Positions 31,710 to 39,463 of a DNA stretch of 64,000 nucleotides are shown in pieces. The stretch covers positions 620,001 to 684,000 of the forward strand of contig NZ_JQNN01000001.1 of assembly GCF_000745265.1 (NCBI RefSeq), read 5' to 3'. The notes under the pieces are model-generated. The model was not told the origin of the DNA. It saw only the letters and a list, made by a program, of their open reading frames with translations, and did no database searches. The stretch is from Massilia sp. 9096 (GTDB lineage Bacteria > Pseudomonadota > Gammaproteobacteria > Burkholderiales > Burkholderiaceae_D). A program made the position numbers and the translations under genes. Each line of letters begins with the position of its first letter. Within the stretch, counting starts at the first letter, position 1.

Positions 31710-32030
31710 TCATTTGAGGCGCAGGTCATTCCTGACCGATTTCACGCCCGTTACTGTACGCGCAACCGCAGCGGCGGTTGCCACGTCGTCCGCCGAGCTG
31801 ACATAGCCGCTCAGCTGGACGACACCGTTGACGGTGTCGACCTGGATCTCGCTGCCTTTCAGCACCGCTTCGCCGGCGATCGCGCTGCGAACCCCGGTGC
31901 TGACGGCGGCATCGGCAACCGGCCGTTCGGCCGCCGGGTTGGCGGCGCTCCTGGCGCTGCTCGCGCATCCTGTTGCCGTGCTCAGCATCAGGGCCGCCAG
32001 TAGCGCCGCCGTGCTTGCGCTGGTGTTCAT
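31710..32030 (-). CDS. BON-domain lipoprotein
   Basis: A 106-residue protein. The signal ends ATGC (lipobox, about residue 22). One BON domain (about 42-106) has AVSTGVRSAIAGEAVLKGSEIQVDTVNGVVQLSGYVSS and a KSVRNDLRLK ending, as in OsmY and its relatives. It is probably periplasmic, anchored to a membrane and lipid binding. First gene of a two-gene unit with the OsmB-like gene. A near-consensus box lies 62 bp upstream. A second BON protein is encoded at 39025. Confidence 0.9.
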   Translation of the reverse strand: MNTSASTAALLAALMLSTATGCASSARSAANPAAERPVADAAVSTGVRSAIAGEAVLKGSEIQVDTVNGVVQLSGYVSSADDVATAAAVARTVTGVKSVRNDLRLK

Positions 32031-32091
32031 TTCCGGTTCCTGTCGGTGCTTCAGACTGGCTCCAGATTACGTGCGCACGATTTGGCGGTCT

Positions 32092-32105
32092 GTGCGACGA
32101 CTCAC
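32092..32105 (-). promoter_or_regulatory. GTNCG-N4-CGNAC box (site 5, one mismatch)
   Basis: GTGCG-ACGA-CTCAC, one mismatch in the right half, 62 bp upstream of the BON gene start at 32030. TAATCT on the reverse strand begins 29.5 bp from the centre. It lies in the gap between the BON gene and the stop of the AsmA gene. Confidence 0.5.
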
Positions 32106-32136
32106 ACTGCTGCACTCATCCATTCGAGCGCGCGGA

Positions 32137-34209
32137 TCAGTGCTTCGCGCTCTTGCCCGGCGGCGGGGCGGTCGGCTTGACGTGCGCGTCGGCCAGCAGT
32201 TTCGCGCACGGGCTCTGCTCGCCCGGACCGGTGTTGATCAGCGGGAGCAGAGCGGCCACCGGCGCCGCGACCACGGCCAGCGCCGCCGCCGCGCCACCCT
32301 TGATCGCCAGCACCTTCTTGTCGAGCGCCAGGTCGGGCTTCTTGAAGGTGCCCTTGACGTAGAACGGCGTACGCAGCGTGAACAGGCGCAGGCCCTTGGT
32401 CTCCGGCTTGACGCGCAGGTTCATTTGCTCGGACGCCAGGTTCACCGAGCCATTGACGTCGACGATCGCTTCCTCGGTGTCGAGCACGAAGTAGCGCGTC
32501 TGCGCAGTGCCGTTGGTCACTTGCAGGTCCGAGGCCAGGCAGTTCAGCCTGACTTCCTTGTCGCCGAACAGCTTGGTGACGACGATGTTGGCGACGTTCA
32601 GGCCGGCCTCCTCGAGCAGCAGCTTGCTGACCACGCCCTGGCTGACCAGGCCCTTCACCTCCCCGTTGGCGCCGGCCAGCATGCCGGCGACCGAATCGCC
32701 GGTCGAGGTCAGCTTGACGTCGGCGTTGAGCTCGCCGACCGTGGCCTGCTGGATCTTCTGGATCTTCGGGAACAGCTGCTTGATCTGCACGTGACGCGCG
32801 GTGGCGTCGAGGGTGGCCTTGATGGCGTCCTTGCCGGTGCCGTTGCCACTGCCGTCGAGCTTGATGTTGGAATTGACCTGGCCGCCGGCCAGCACGAAGT
32901 TCAGTGGCTGCAGCGACAGCACGCCGTCGTTCATCACCAGGTGGGTCTGCAGCTTGGACAGCGGCAGGCCGGCATCCTTGACGATGCGGTCGGCCGAGAA
33001 GCGCACGTCGGCGTCCAGCTTCTTCCATTTCTCGGTGTGGAACTTCTCGACCGGCAGCGCCTTGTCTTCCGGCTGCACGGTGTCGACGCCTCTTGCGCGC
33101 TTTTCGGCGTTGGAGTCGGCGCCGACCAGCGGGCCGAGGTCGGCAAAGCGCAGCTGGTGCGAGACGATCTTGCCGGTCAGCTTGTCGCGCGGTTTGCCGG
33201 TGGTGAATTCCATGCCGCCCGCGATGTCGGATTCACCGACCTTGCCGGTGAAGTTCTCGTACTTCCACTGGCTCTTGTTCTCGCCCAGGCTGCCGGTCAG
33301 GTGACCCGCGGTCGAGTAGGCCGGGGTCTCGGGCAGCACCACGCCGGTGAAGGCGTACAGGCGCGCCATCGACGGGCCGGCCAGCTTGAGCTGCAGGTCG
33401 ATGCCGGCCAGGTGGGCCGGGTTGGTGACGGTGCCCTCGACCGCGATGCGGCTGTTGGCCGAGTGCACGTCGGCCTGGACCGGGAACCGGATGTCCGATT
33501 CGGTCAGCGACAGCACGGTGCCGGTCTTGCCGCCGCCGCCGACCGGGCTGCCGTTGTAGCTGCCGCTCAGGGTCCAGGCCAGGCCGTAGGTCGGATCGTT
33601 CTGCAGCGTGTTGATGTTGGCGGTGACGTCGGCCTTGGTGACCGCGTCCTTGACGTGCACCACGCCCTGCGTCAGCACCAGGCGCTCGAGGTCGAGCTTC
33701 CACTTCGATTTTTTATCGTCGTGCTTGAAGGCCCAGTTGTAATGCTCGGCATCCAGGCGCAGCAGCTCGGCCTGCGGGCCGTCGAAGCGCAGCACCGGCA
33801 CGTGGATGCGGTGGCCGAGCAGGGCGAACGGATCGAGCGAGAACGAGAACTGGCGCACGCTGGCCATGTCGCGCTGGGGCAGGTCGGCCGGATTGCCGAC
33901 ATGGACGTCGTCGGCGTACAGGTGCGGCCACGGAATATAGTCGCGCCAGCTGCGTTCGCCCTTCGGGATGCTCTTGGCCGGCACTTCCCAGTGCACGGCG
34001 AGGTTCCCGCGGATCGCGAACGGGCGGTCGATGGCGTCGCTGACCTTGGCGTTGAGCCAGGGCTTGGCGCGGTTCCAGTCGAACGTGAGCAGGATGACGA
34101 TGGCGATGACGGGAATCGCCACCAGGATACCGACGATCCAGAGGGTAATCTTAAGCGGGCGCTTCATGTGCGTCGCCGCGTGCGGCTGAGGTTTTAGAGT
34201 CGTAGTCAT
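32137..34209 (-). CDS. AsmA family protein
   Basis: A 690-residue AsmA-type protein. A short cytoplasmic N-terminus precedes one membrane helix (about 18-42, ITLWIVGILVAIPVIAIVILL). A long periplasmic beta-rich body follows with the AsmA start FDWNRAKPWLNAKVSDAIDRPFAIRGNL and an AsmA C-terminal part (GALNADVKLTST-like repeats, VNGSVNLASEQMNLRVKPE). Proteins of this family bridge the periplasm and affect phospholipid transport and outer-membrane balance. AGAAGGAC precedes the ATG at 34209; a second possible start is at 34167. A box (34271-34284) lies 62 bp upstream and is shared with the divergent DUF4398 operon. Confidence 0.9.
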   Translation of the reverse strand: MTTTLKPQPHAATHMKRPLKITLWIVGILVAIPVIAIVILLTFDWNRAKPWLNAKVSDAIDRPFAIRGNLAVHWEVPAKSIPKGERSWRDYIPWPHLYADDVHVGNPADLPQRDMASVRQFSFSLDPFALLGHRIHVPVLRFDGPQAELLRLDAEHYNWAFKHDDKKSKWKLDLERLVLTQGVVHVKDAVTKADVTANINTLQNDPTYGLAWTLSGSYNGSPVGGGGKTGTVLSLTESDIRFPVQADVHSANSRIAVEGTVTNPAHLAGIDLQLKLAGPSMARLYAFTGVVLPETPAYSTAGHLTGSLGENKSQWKYENFTGKVGESDIAGGMEFTTGKPRDKLTGKIVSHQLRFADLGPLVGADSNAEKRARGVDTVQPEDKALPVEKFHTEKWKKLDADVRFSADRIVKDAGLPLSKLQTHLVMNDGVLSLQPLNFVLAGGQVNSNIKLDGSGNGTGKDAIKATLDATARHVQIKQLFPKIQKIQQATVGELNADVKLTSTGDSVAGMLAGANGEVKGLVSQGVVSKLLLEEAGLNVANIVVTKLFGDKEVRLNCLASDLQVTNGTAQTRYFVLDTEEAIVDVNGSVNLASEQMNLRVKPETKGLRLFTLRTPFYVKGTFKKPDLALDKKVLAIKGGAAAALAVVAAPVAALLPLINTGPGEQSPCAKLLADAHVKPTAPPPGKSAKH

Positions 34210-34270
34210 GGCCGTCCTTCTGGCAGGAGATGGGTTGACAGCAGGTTAACGTAAAGTCCCCTCGACCAAT

Positions 34271-34284
34271 GTGCGGTGTCGCAC
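34271..34284. promoter_or_regulatory. GTNCG-N4-CGNAC box (site 6), AsmA / DUF4398 divergent promoter
   Basis: GTGCG-GTGT-CGCAC, perfectly inverted half-sites, 62 bp before the AsmA start (34209) and 109 bp before the lipoprotein start (34393). TAACCT on the reverse strand begins 29.5 bp from the centre. The forward position is less convincing. Confidence 0.6.
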
Positions 34285-34392
34285 CGTGCGCCCCCTTACT
34301 GCTGGGTGTCGGCCTCTCAATGTGCGCCACCGAACTGATCTCGCCGGCCTGGAGGGTTATAACGTTACCAACACCGCACTTGACCGGAGAAC

Positions 34393-34788
34393 ATGATGGA
34401 CACGAAATCGATTAATTGGTTGGCGCGCCTCGGCGCTGCCGCCGCAGTGCTGGCCCTGAGCGCCTGCGCCAGCCCGGAAAAGACCCCGGCCACGGCGGCC
34501 GTCGCGGTCTCGCACAATGCCGTCGATAACGCGGTCTCGTCCGGGGCGCCGGAGCTGGCGCCGGTCGAACTGACGTCGGCGCGCGACAAGATGATGCGCG
34601 CCAACCAGGCGCTGGCCGCCAAGGATTACAAGACCGCGCGCCAATTGGCGATGGAGGCCCAGGCCGACGCCAAGCTGGCCCAGAGCAAGGCCGATTCGGC
34701 CAAGTCGACCGCTGCCGCCAACCAGGTGGACGCCGACCTGCGCGCGCTGCGTCAGCAGGTCGACCGCGCCAACTCGGACCAGCAATAA
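34393..34788 (+). CDS. DUF4398 lipoprotein
   Basis: A 131-residue protein. The signal ends in lipobox LSAC. The DUF4398 body starts ELAPVELTSARDKMMRANQALAAKDYKTARQLAMEAQADAKLAQSKA: a helical repeat resembling TPR or coiled-coil, probably in the periplasm. GGAG precedes two adjacent ATG codons (34393, 34396); either may start translation. First gene of a run (34393-37475) of six same-strand genes with short gaps that ends before a large hairpin region. It pairs with the next gene, which has the same kind of helical region plus an OmpA domain. Confidence 0.85.
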   Translation: MMDTKSINWLARLGAAAAVLALSACASPEKTPATAAVAVSHNAVDNAVSSGAPELAPVELTSARDKMMRANQALAAKDYKTARQLAMEAQADAKLAQSKADSAKSTAAANQVDADLRALRQQVDRANSDQQ

Positions 34789-34798
34789 AGGAGACGTG

Positions 34799-35728
34799 AT
34801 GCAAACCAAGGCCATGAAACCAAGCTTCCTTGCGTCCCTCGTGCTCGCTTCCAGCCTGGTGCTGAGCGCCTGCAGCACGATGCCGACCACCACGCCGACG
34901 CTGGACGAGGCGCGCGCCGACTTCGTCGCCGCCAACAACAACCCGCAGGTGTCGAGCTACGCCGCGCTCGAGTTCAAGCAGGCCAGCGACGCGCTCGACG
35001 CCGCCAACCAGGCCGCGGCCAAGCGCGACAGTCTCGACAACATCGATCGCCTGGCCTACATCGCCAAGCAGCGCATCGCCAGCGCGCAGGAAGTGGCCAA
35101 GGCCAAGGCCGCGCAGGCCGAGATCGCCAACGCCGGCCGCGAACGCGACCGCGTGCAGGCCGAGGTGCGCGTGGCCGAGGCGGACCGCGCCAAACGCGAC
35201 GCCCAGGCCCAGGCAGCCCAGGCCCAGGCCCAGGCCGCCGACGCCCAGATGCAGGCCCAGGCCGCGCAGCAGACCGCCGCCGCGCTGGCCGAGCGCTCGG
35301 CGCGGCTGGAAGCGCTGCTGGTCGAGCTGCACGCGCAGAAAACCGAGCGCGGCATGGTCGTCACGATCGGCGACGTCCTGTTCGCCACCGACCGCGCCGA
35401 CCTGACCCCGGCCGGCATGCAGAGCGTGCGCAAGCTGGCCGACGTCATGATGCAGAACCCGGACCGCACGGTCTCGGTCGAAGGATTTACGGACAGTACT
35501 GGTAGCGCCGCACACAACCAGGACCTGTCCCAGCGCCGCGCCGCCGCGGTGGCCCAGGCCCTCGCCGGCATGGGCGTACCGGCCGCACGCGTGGCGACGC
35601 GCGGCTACGGCGAGGCCTATCCGGTCGCGTCGAACGACAGCGCCGCCAACCGCCAGCTGAACCGCCGCGTCGAGATCGTCCTGTCGAACGACAACGCACC
35701 GATCCCGCCGCGCGCAGCCCAGCGCTGA
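34799..35728 (+). CDS. OmpA-domain lipoprotein with DUF4398-like coiled coil
   Basis: A 309-residue protein. Lipobox LSAC near residue 25; a DUF4398-like segment (TLDEARADFVAANNNPQVSSYAALEFKQASDALDAANQAAAKRD); a long Ala/Gln-rich coiled coil (about 105-175); then a C-terminal OmpA domain with GDVLFATDRADLTPAGMQSV, VEGFTDSTGSAAHNQDLSQRRAAAV and NRQLNRRVEI. It is a rod-like outer-membrane lipoprotein bound to peptidoglycan. The start ATG at 34799 was chosen over the GTG at 34796 because AAGGAG is well spaced. It lies 10 nt after the previous stop. Confidence 0.9.
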   Translation: MQTKAMKPSFLASLVLASSLVLSACSTMPTTTPTLDEARADFVAANNNPQVSSYAALEFKQASDALDAANQAAAKRDSLDNIDRLAYIAKQRIASAQEVAKAKAAQAEIANAGRERDRVQAEVRVAEADRAKRDAQAQAAQAQAQAADAQMQAQAAQQTAAALAERSARLEALLVELHAQKTERGMVVTIGDVLFATDRADLTPAGMQSVRKLADVMMQNPDRTVSVEGFTDSTGSAAHNQDLSQRRAAAVAQALAGMGVPAARVATRGYGEAYPVASNDSAANRQLNRRVEIVLSNDNAPIPPRAAQR

Positions 35729-35765
35729 GCGGCATCTTCATACTTAAAACAAGGACACATTTAAC

Positions 35766-36302
35766 ATGGAACAACCGACCCGCAACCTGGCCCACGGCTT
35801 CGACGTCGAGGCGATCCGCCGCGCCGCCGCCAATCTCGAGGACGGCGCCGTCACCGAGGGCTACAAGGCCGACCGTGAATCGGTCATCGCCATGCTCAAC
35901 GACGCACTGGCCACCGAACTGCTGTGCGTGCTGCGCTACAAGCGCCACTACTACACCGTCAGCGGCCCGGACACCGCCGCCGTCAAGGCCGAGTTCCTCG
36001 AGCACGCCCAGCAGGAGCAGGACCACGCCGACCGCATCGCCGAGCGCATCGTCCAGCTGAACGGCTCGCCGAACTTCAACCCGGCCACGCTGGCCGCGCG
36101 CAGCCACGCCGAGTACGACGATTCGGAAGACGTGCAGGCGATGATCCGCGCCGACCTGATCGCCGAGCGCGTGGCGATCGAATCGTATCGCCAGATGATC
36201 GAAGCGATCGGCGACAAGGACCCGACCACCAAGCAGATGCTGATCGAAATCATGGCCGTCGAAGAAGAGCACGCCGACGACATGCACGACTTCCTGGCTT
36301 GA
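35766..36302 (+). CDS. Ferritin-like (bacterioferritin/Dps-type) diiron protein
   Basis: A 178-residue four-helix protein. Candidate metal ligands are in place on the helices: ATELLCVLRYKRHY, EFLEHAQQEQDHADR (ExxH-type), ERVAIESYRQMIE and MAVEEEHADDMHDFL (ExxH). It is soluble and cytoplasmic with no signal. It probably binds or oxidises iron and protects against peroxide; it is shorter and less like bacterioferritin proper (no haem Met seen). It lies in the operon between the OmpA lipoprotein and the YqjD-like gene, linking iron or oxidative stress to the envelope set. Confidence 0.88.
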   Translation: MEQPTRNLAHGFDVEAIRRAAANLEDGAVTEGYKADRESVIAMLNDALATELLCVLRYKRHYYTVSGPDTAAVKAEFLEHAQQEQDHADRIAERIVQLNGSPNFNPATLAARSHAEYDDSEDVQAMIRADLIAERVAIESYRQMIEAIGDKDPTTKQMLIEIMAVEEEHADDMHDFLA

Positions 36303-36352
36303 AACCAGCTCGACAAATTACCCCACCACCCACCAATAACAAGGAGCACGAC

Positions 36353-36691
36353 ATGCTAGAAAACCTCAGCCGCAACGCCAGCGCCTCTTCGATCAACGAC
36401 CGCGTCGACGACGCTTCCAGCGAAGTCAAGAACCTGGTCAAGGACGCGCAGGCGCTGCTGAACGCCGCCGCCGCCCTGACCGGCAAGAAAGCCGACGAAC
36501 TGCGCGAGCGCGGCATGCAGCTGCTCGACGTGGCGCAAGGCAAGGCTGGCAAGTACCAGGATCAAGCCATGGTCAAGGGCAAGGAACTGGCGCAATCAGC
36601 CGATGTCTACGTTAAAGACAACCCGTGGCGCACCGTGGCCGTTGCAGCCGGCGTCGGCCTGCTGTTGGGCGTCGTGCTCGGTCGAAAATAA
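36353..36691 (+). CDS. DUF883 (YqjD/ElaB-like) membrane protein
   Basis: A 112-residue protein with an amphipathic helical N-terminal part (SSEVKNLVKDAQALLNAAAALTGKKADELRERG) and the C-terminal signature DNPWRTVAVAAGVGLLLGVVLGRK, one membrane anchor. E. coli YqjD and ElaB are RpoS-controlled inner-membrane proteins reported to bind ribosomes. AAGGAG precedes the ATG. Followed by a YqjE-like gene, so the order resembles the E. coli yqjD-yqjE-yqjK cluster. Confidence 0.9.
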   Translation: MLENLSRNASASSINDRVDDASSEVKNLVKDAQALLNAAAALTGKKADELRERGMQLLDVAQGKAGKYQDQAMVKGKELAQSADVYVKDNPWRTVAVAAGVGLLLGVVLGRK

Positions 36692-36708
36692 CAAGGAGCG
36701 GGGCAGTC

Positions 36709-37095
36709 ATGGATACCAAAGAAACCGTCGTGCACAGCCCCGGCCTCATGGGGGGAATCACGGGTCTGGCCAAGAACCTGTTCGGCCTGATCGTCTCGCG
36801 CGCGGAACTCGCCGCGCTCGAACTGACCGAAGTGCGCAACCATGCGATCGAGCTGATCGTCATCTTCGCGATGGCGGCGCTGGCCACCTGGTTCGCACTG
36901 GCCTACGGCACCGCGACCATCGTGATGCTGGCATGGGACGATCTGGGCTGGAAGATCCTGCTCATCATGTTCATCGTGTTCCTCCTCATCACCGCTGCGC
37001 TGGTCGCCAAGGGCTTGTCGATGCTGAAGCAGGGCAAGCTGGCCTTTCCGGAAACGATGAAGGAACTGCGCAACGACCGCGACATGCTGTTGTAA
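36709..37095 (+). CDS. YqjE-like (DUF1469, phage holin 3_6 superfamily) membrane protein
   Basis: A 128-residue protein with two membrane helices (about 48-70 and 80-103: LIVIFAMAALATWFALAYG, ILLIMFIVFLLITAALVA). The amphipathic start LAKNLFGLIVSRAELAALELTE is also typical. The holin name comes from similarity only; there are no phage genes around and the layout is that of chromosomal yqjE. It lies 17 nt after the YqjD-like gene with AAGGAG upstream. Confidence 0.88.
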   Translation: MDTKETVVHSPGLMGGITGLAKNLFGLIVSRAELAALELTEVRNHAIELIVIFAMAALATWFALAYGTATIVMLAWDDLGWKILLIMFIVFLLITAALVAKGLSMLKQGKLAFPETMKELRNDRDMLL

Positions 37096-37121
37096 TCCAA
37101 CCAGATCGAAGGGGAGAAGCT

Positions 37122-37475
37122 ATGAAGGACGCACACGTTGGATCGCATGAACAGCGCAAGCGCGCGCTGTTGCGCGATGCCGAGTTCTACCGCGCAGGCG
37201 TTGTCCATGCGCGCGCACAGATCAAGCACGATGCACAGCCGCAAGTGATCTTCCACTCGGTGGTCGATCACGCGACCTGGGTCTTGCGCGCGCGCGCGGA
37301 CGCCCTGCTCAAGCCGACCGGCACCAGCATCTCGGTGCTGGCGCCGTACGCCATGACCGCGCTGGGCTTCATCCGCAAGCGCCGTCTCGGCAAGCAGGCG
37401 ATCGGCGCGGCCGCGCTGCTCGGCGCACTCGGTTGGTATGTGCAGCGCAAACGCGCGCAACAAGTGGCATACTAA
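37122..37475 (+). CDS. Small basic membrane-associated protein at the YqjK position
   Basis: A 117-residue basic protein, helical N-terminal part (HEQRKRALLRDAEFYRAGVVHARAQIKHD) and a weakly hydrophobic C-terminal stretch ending GAAALLGALGWYVQRKRAQQVAY. It is not clearly homologous to YqjK, but it has the same place in the operon, and the same mix of basic residues and a late hydrophobic segment. GGGGAGAAG precedes the ATG. Last gene of the 34393-37475 run; hairpins follow. Confidence 0.75.
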   Translation: MKDAHVGSHEQRKRALLRDAEFYRAGVVHARAQIKHDAQPQVIFHSVVDHATWVLRARADALLKPTGTSISVLAPYAMTALGFIRKRRLGKQAIGAAALLGALGWYVQRKRAQQVAY

Positions 37476-37543
37476 AGCCAAGCGGTTGAACACCGCGGCC
37501 CGAAACATTGCTTTATGCCCGGCAAGGGCGGATTGTACGGTAT

Positions 37544-37567
37544 GACCGCGGACCCGAGTCCGCGGTC
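37544..37567. other. Perfect 10-bp inverted repeat
   Basis: GACCGCGGAC (37544-37553) and GTCCGCGGTC (37558-37567) pair around CCGA, 69 nt after the stop of the last operon gene. No T-tract follows, so termination would need another factor; it may protect the 3' end. Confidence 0.5.
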
Positions 37568-37661
37568 CACCGGACGAATATGGTGGGGCTTGAGCGGCGT
37601 CGCAATCTCTGATTGGACGCCGTCTTTTTATGTGCGGAGAGAAAACCCGACTTCGCGCTTG

Positions 37662-37733
37662 CATACGACAAAGTCGGCCATACGACAAAGCCGGCCATAC
37701 GACAAAGCCAGCCCGAGGGCTGGCTTTGTCGTA
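37662..37733. repeat. Three 17-nt tandem repeats plus an inverted fourth copy
   Basis: CATACGACAAAGYCGGC occurs at 37662-37678, 37679-37695 and (with one change) 37696-37712. An inverted copy follows, so 37698-37714 and 37717-37733 form a perfect 17-bp stem with a GA loop. The stop codon of the reverse-strand gene is at 37760. The layout of three direct and one inverted unit of 17 nt is the same as at 22848-22907, though the sequence differs. Confidence 0.9.
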
Positions 37734-37759
37734 GGCGGACACGCATCACTGCATGCGCA

Positions 37760-38221
37760 TCAGTAGCGATACACGCGGCCGTCGACGATGCGCACACGGT
37801 TGCCGGAACGCAGGTCATACACGCTGTCCTGCACCACCGTGCGGTACTCGCCATTGTCCAGTCGCACGTTAATCGAGTACATCTGCTGGCCTTCGGTATC
37901 GCGGTTCTGCTCGACGCGGTTGCCGATCAGGGCGCCGCCGACGCCGCCGGCCACGGTCGCGGCCGTGCGTCCGCCGCCGCTGCCGACCTGGTTGCCTGCC
38001 AGCGCGCCGACAAGGCCGCCGACGATCGCGCCGGCGCCGCTGGTGCGGGCTTGGCCCGAGGTCGGCTGGATCGATTCGATCGTGCCGTAGCCGGCCGACG
38101 CCGTGTTGTTGTAGTTGCTTCGGTAGCCGTCATCCGCATACGAGCTCGGGTTGTTGCTGGCGCAGCCGCCGAGGATTGCGCTTGCCGCCAGCAGGGCGGC
38201 GAGGGTGCGTGTGGCTTTCAT
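37760..38221 (-). CDS. Glycine zipper 2TM lipoprotein
   Basis: A 153-residue protein. Lipobox LGGC (about residue 20); a linker with TIESIQPTSGQARTSGAGA; the glycine zipper GLVGALAGNQVGSGGGRTAATV; and a C-terminal YSINVRLDNGEYRTVVQDSVYDLRSGNRVRIVDGRVYRY that matches the end of the protein at 29329-30222. Members resemble SlyB-like outer-membrane lipoproteins. The start at 38221 has AAGGAGAA upstream. A box lies 59 bp before the start. Confidence 0.9.
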   Translation of the reverse strand: MKATRTLAALLAASAILGGCASNNPSSYADDGYRSNYNNTASAGYGTIESIQPTSGQARTSGAGAIVGGLVGALAGNQVGSGGGRTAATVAGGVGGALIGNRVEQNRDTEGQQMYSINVRLDNGEYRTVVQDSVYDLRSGNRVRIVDGRVYRY

Positions 38222-38279
38222 GGCGTGTTCTCCTTGCAAAGGTGTAAATCCAGGTTAAGCAGTCAGCCATTGGGGGTCT

Positions 38280-38293
38280 GTACGATGGCGCAC
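38280..38293 (-). promoter_or_regulatory. GTNCG-N4-CGNAC box (site 7)
   Basis: GTACG-ATGG-CGCAC, 59 bp upstream of the lipoprotein gene starting at 38221. TAACCT on the reverse strand begins 29.5 bp from the centre, identical in sequence and spacing to the AsmA promoter. Confidence 0.6.
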
Positions 38294-38340
38294 GCTCCCC
38301 GTTGCGCCTGGACCATAGTTCTTCCTTCCTGATTTCTTGT

Positions 38341-38354
38341 GTTCGGCACCGTAC
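38341..38354 (+). promoter_or_regulatory. GTNCG-N4-CGNAC box (site 8)
   Basis: GTTCG-GCAC-CGTAC, 67 bp upstream of the gene at 38421. TAAAAC at 38377-38382 begins 29.5 bp from the centre. The same 199-bp divergent gap thus holds two boxes, one for each gene. Confidence 0.6.
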
Positions 38355-38420
38355 AGAAAAGCCTCTTACAGCAGAGTAAAACGTAACCTGTAGCAAATAG
38401 AAAAACAAAAGGAAAAATAA

Positions 38421-38969
38421 ATGCGATCACCTCATTCGATTCTGCTGATCGGTGCGGCGCTGCTGTGGGCCGCGAGCCATGTGCATGCCGCGACGCCGCA
38501 AGCCAAGCTGGCTTATCAGCAGGCGCGCGATGCGGCCGGCGCAAATTACAAGAGTGCGCGTGCGCAGTGCAATAGCGTGACCGGCAATCCGCGTGACCTG
38601 TGCATCGCCGAAGCCGAGGCCGCGCGCGTGCGCACCGAGGAAGAAGCGCGCGCCAAATACGAAGATACGCTCGACGCCTACACCCGGGCGCGCATGCGCA
38701 TCGCCGACGCCAACTACGACCGCGACAAGACGCGCTGCGCGGCGCTGACCGGCAACGACAAGGATGTCTGCAAGGAGCAGGCCAAGGCCACGCTGATCGC
38801 GGCCCAGGCCGACGCCAAGGCCGACCAGAAGACCATCGAGGCGCGCAACGAAGCGCGCCAGGACAAGCTCGCCGCGGCCTACAAGGTCGCGATCGAAAAG
38901 TGCGACGCCTTCGCCGGCGCCGCCAAGGATCAATGCGTCTCGGCCGCCAAGACCGAGTTCGCACGATAG
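38421..38969 (+). CDS. Exported helical protein with three CX10C repeats
   Basis: A 182-residue protein with a signal peptide (cleavage near VHAATPQ, about residue 23) and a highly helical, charged mature part. Three segments share a pattern: Cys-NSVTGNPRDL-Cys, Cys-AALTGNDKDV-Cys and Cys-DAFAGAAKDQ-Cys, each CX10C, spaced about 50 residues apart with helices rich in Ala, Lys and Glu between. In the periplasm these could form three disulfides. I do not recognise a named family. GGAAAAATAA before the ATG is a modest ribosome binding site. A regulon box lies upstream and a BON gene follows 55 nt after. Confidence 0.8.
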   Translation: MRSPHSILLIGAALLWAASHVHAATPQAKLAYQQARDAAGANYKSARAQCNSVTGNPRDLCIAEAEAARVRTEEEARAKYEDTLDAYTRARMRIADANYDRDKTRCAALTGNDKDVCKEQAKATLIAAQADAKADQKTIEARNEARQDKLAAAYKVAIEKCDAFAGAAKDQCVSAAKTEFAR

Positions 38970-39024
38970 CTCACCTGAGCTCAACCAGCACCACCACCAT
39001 TAACATCCACAACAGGAGTCCATC

Positions 39025-39339
39025 ATGAACATGACCAAACGTATCGCTACCGCCATCCTGACCGCCAGCGTCGCCTTCACCGTCGTCGGCTGCGCGTCGA
39101 ACGGCCAGCACGAAAGCACCGGCCAGTACGTCGACGACGCCGCCATCACCACCAAGGTGAAGGCTGCCATCTTCGCCGACCCGGGCGTGAAGTCGACCGA
39201 AGTCAACGTCGAGACCTACCAGGGCACCGTGCAGCTGTCGGGCTTCGTCTCGGATCCGGTCGCCGCCCAGAAAGCCGGCGAAGCCGCGCGCAGCGTCAAG
39301 GGCGTGACCTCGGTGAAAAACGATATCCGCGTAAAATAA
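39025..39339 (+). CDS. BON-domain lipoprotein (second copy)
   Basis: A 104-residue protein. The signal ends VVGC (lipobox); the BON domain is about 40-104 (YVDDAAITTKVKAAIFADPGVKSTEVNVETYQGTVQLSGFVSDPV, end VTSVKNDIRVK). It is paralogous to the gene at 31710. A GGAGTC element precedes the ATG. It follows the CX10C-repeat gene on the same strand and probably shares its promoter. Confidence 0.9.
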   Translation: MNMTKRIATAILTASVAFTVVGCASNGQHESTGQYVDDAAITTKVKAAIFADPGVKSTEVNVETYQGTVQLSGFVSDPVAAQKAGEAARSVKGVTSVKNDIRVK

Positions 39340-39463
39340 GACCAGCCAGGACGGCGGCGGGCCCGGTCTCGCCCAGCGGGACATGGCTGCGCCGCCGGCT
39401 GGTTTGCACGGCGGCTCGGCGCGCGGGCGCCGCCTATCGATTGGCCTTCATCAGGAAGCTGTC

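Noticed and set aside
36709..37095. Phage holin and thus a prophage remnant
   Set aside because: No lysis, tail or capsid genes are nearby; the gene lies in a yqjD-yqjE-like chromosomal operon.
37662..37733. Possible CRISPR array
   Set aside because: Repeats are directly adjacent with no spacers, only three copies, and no cas genes are present.
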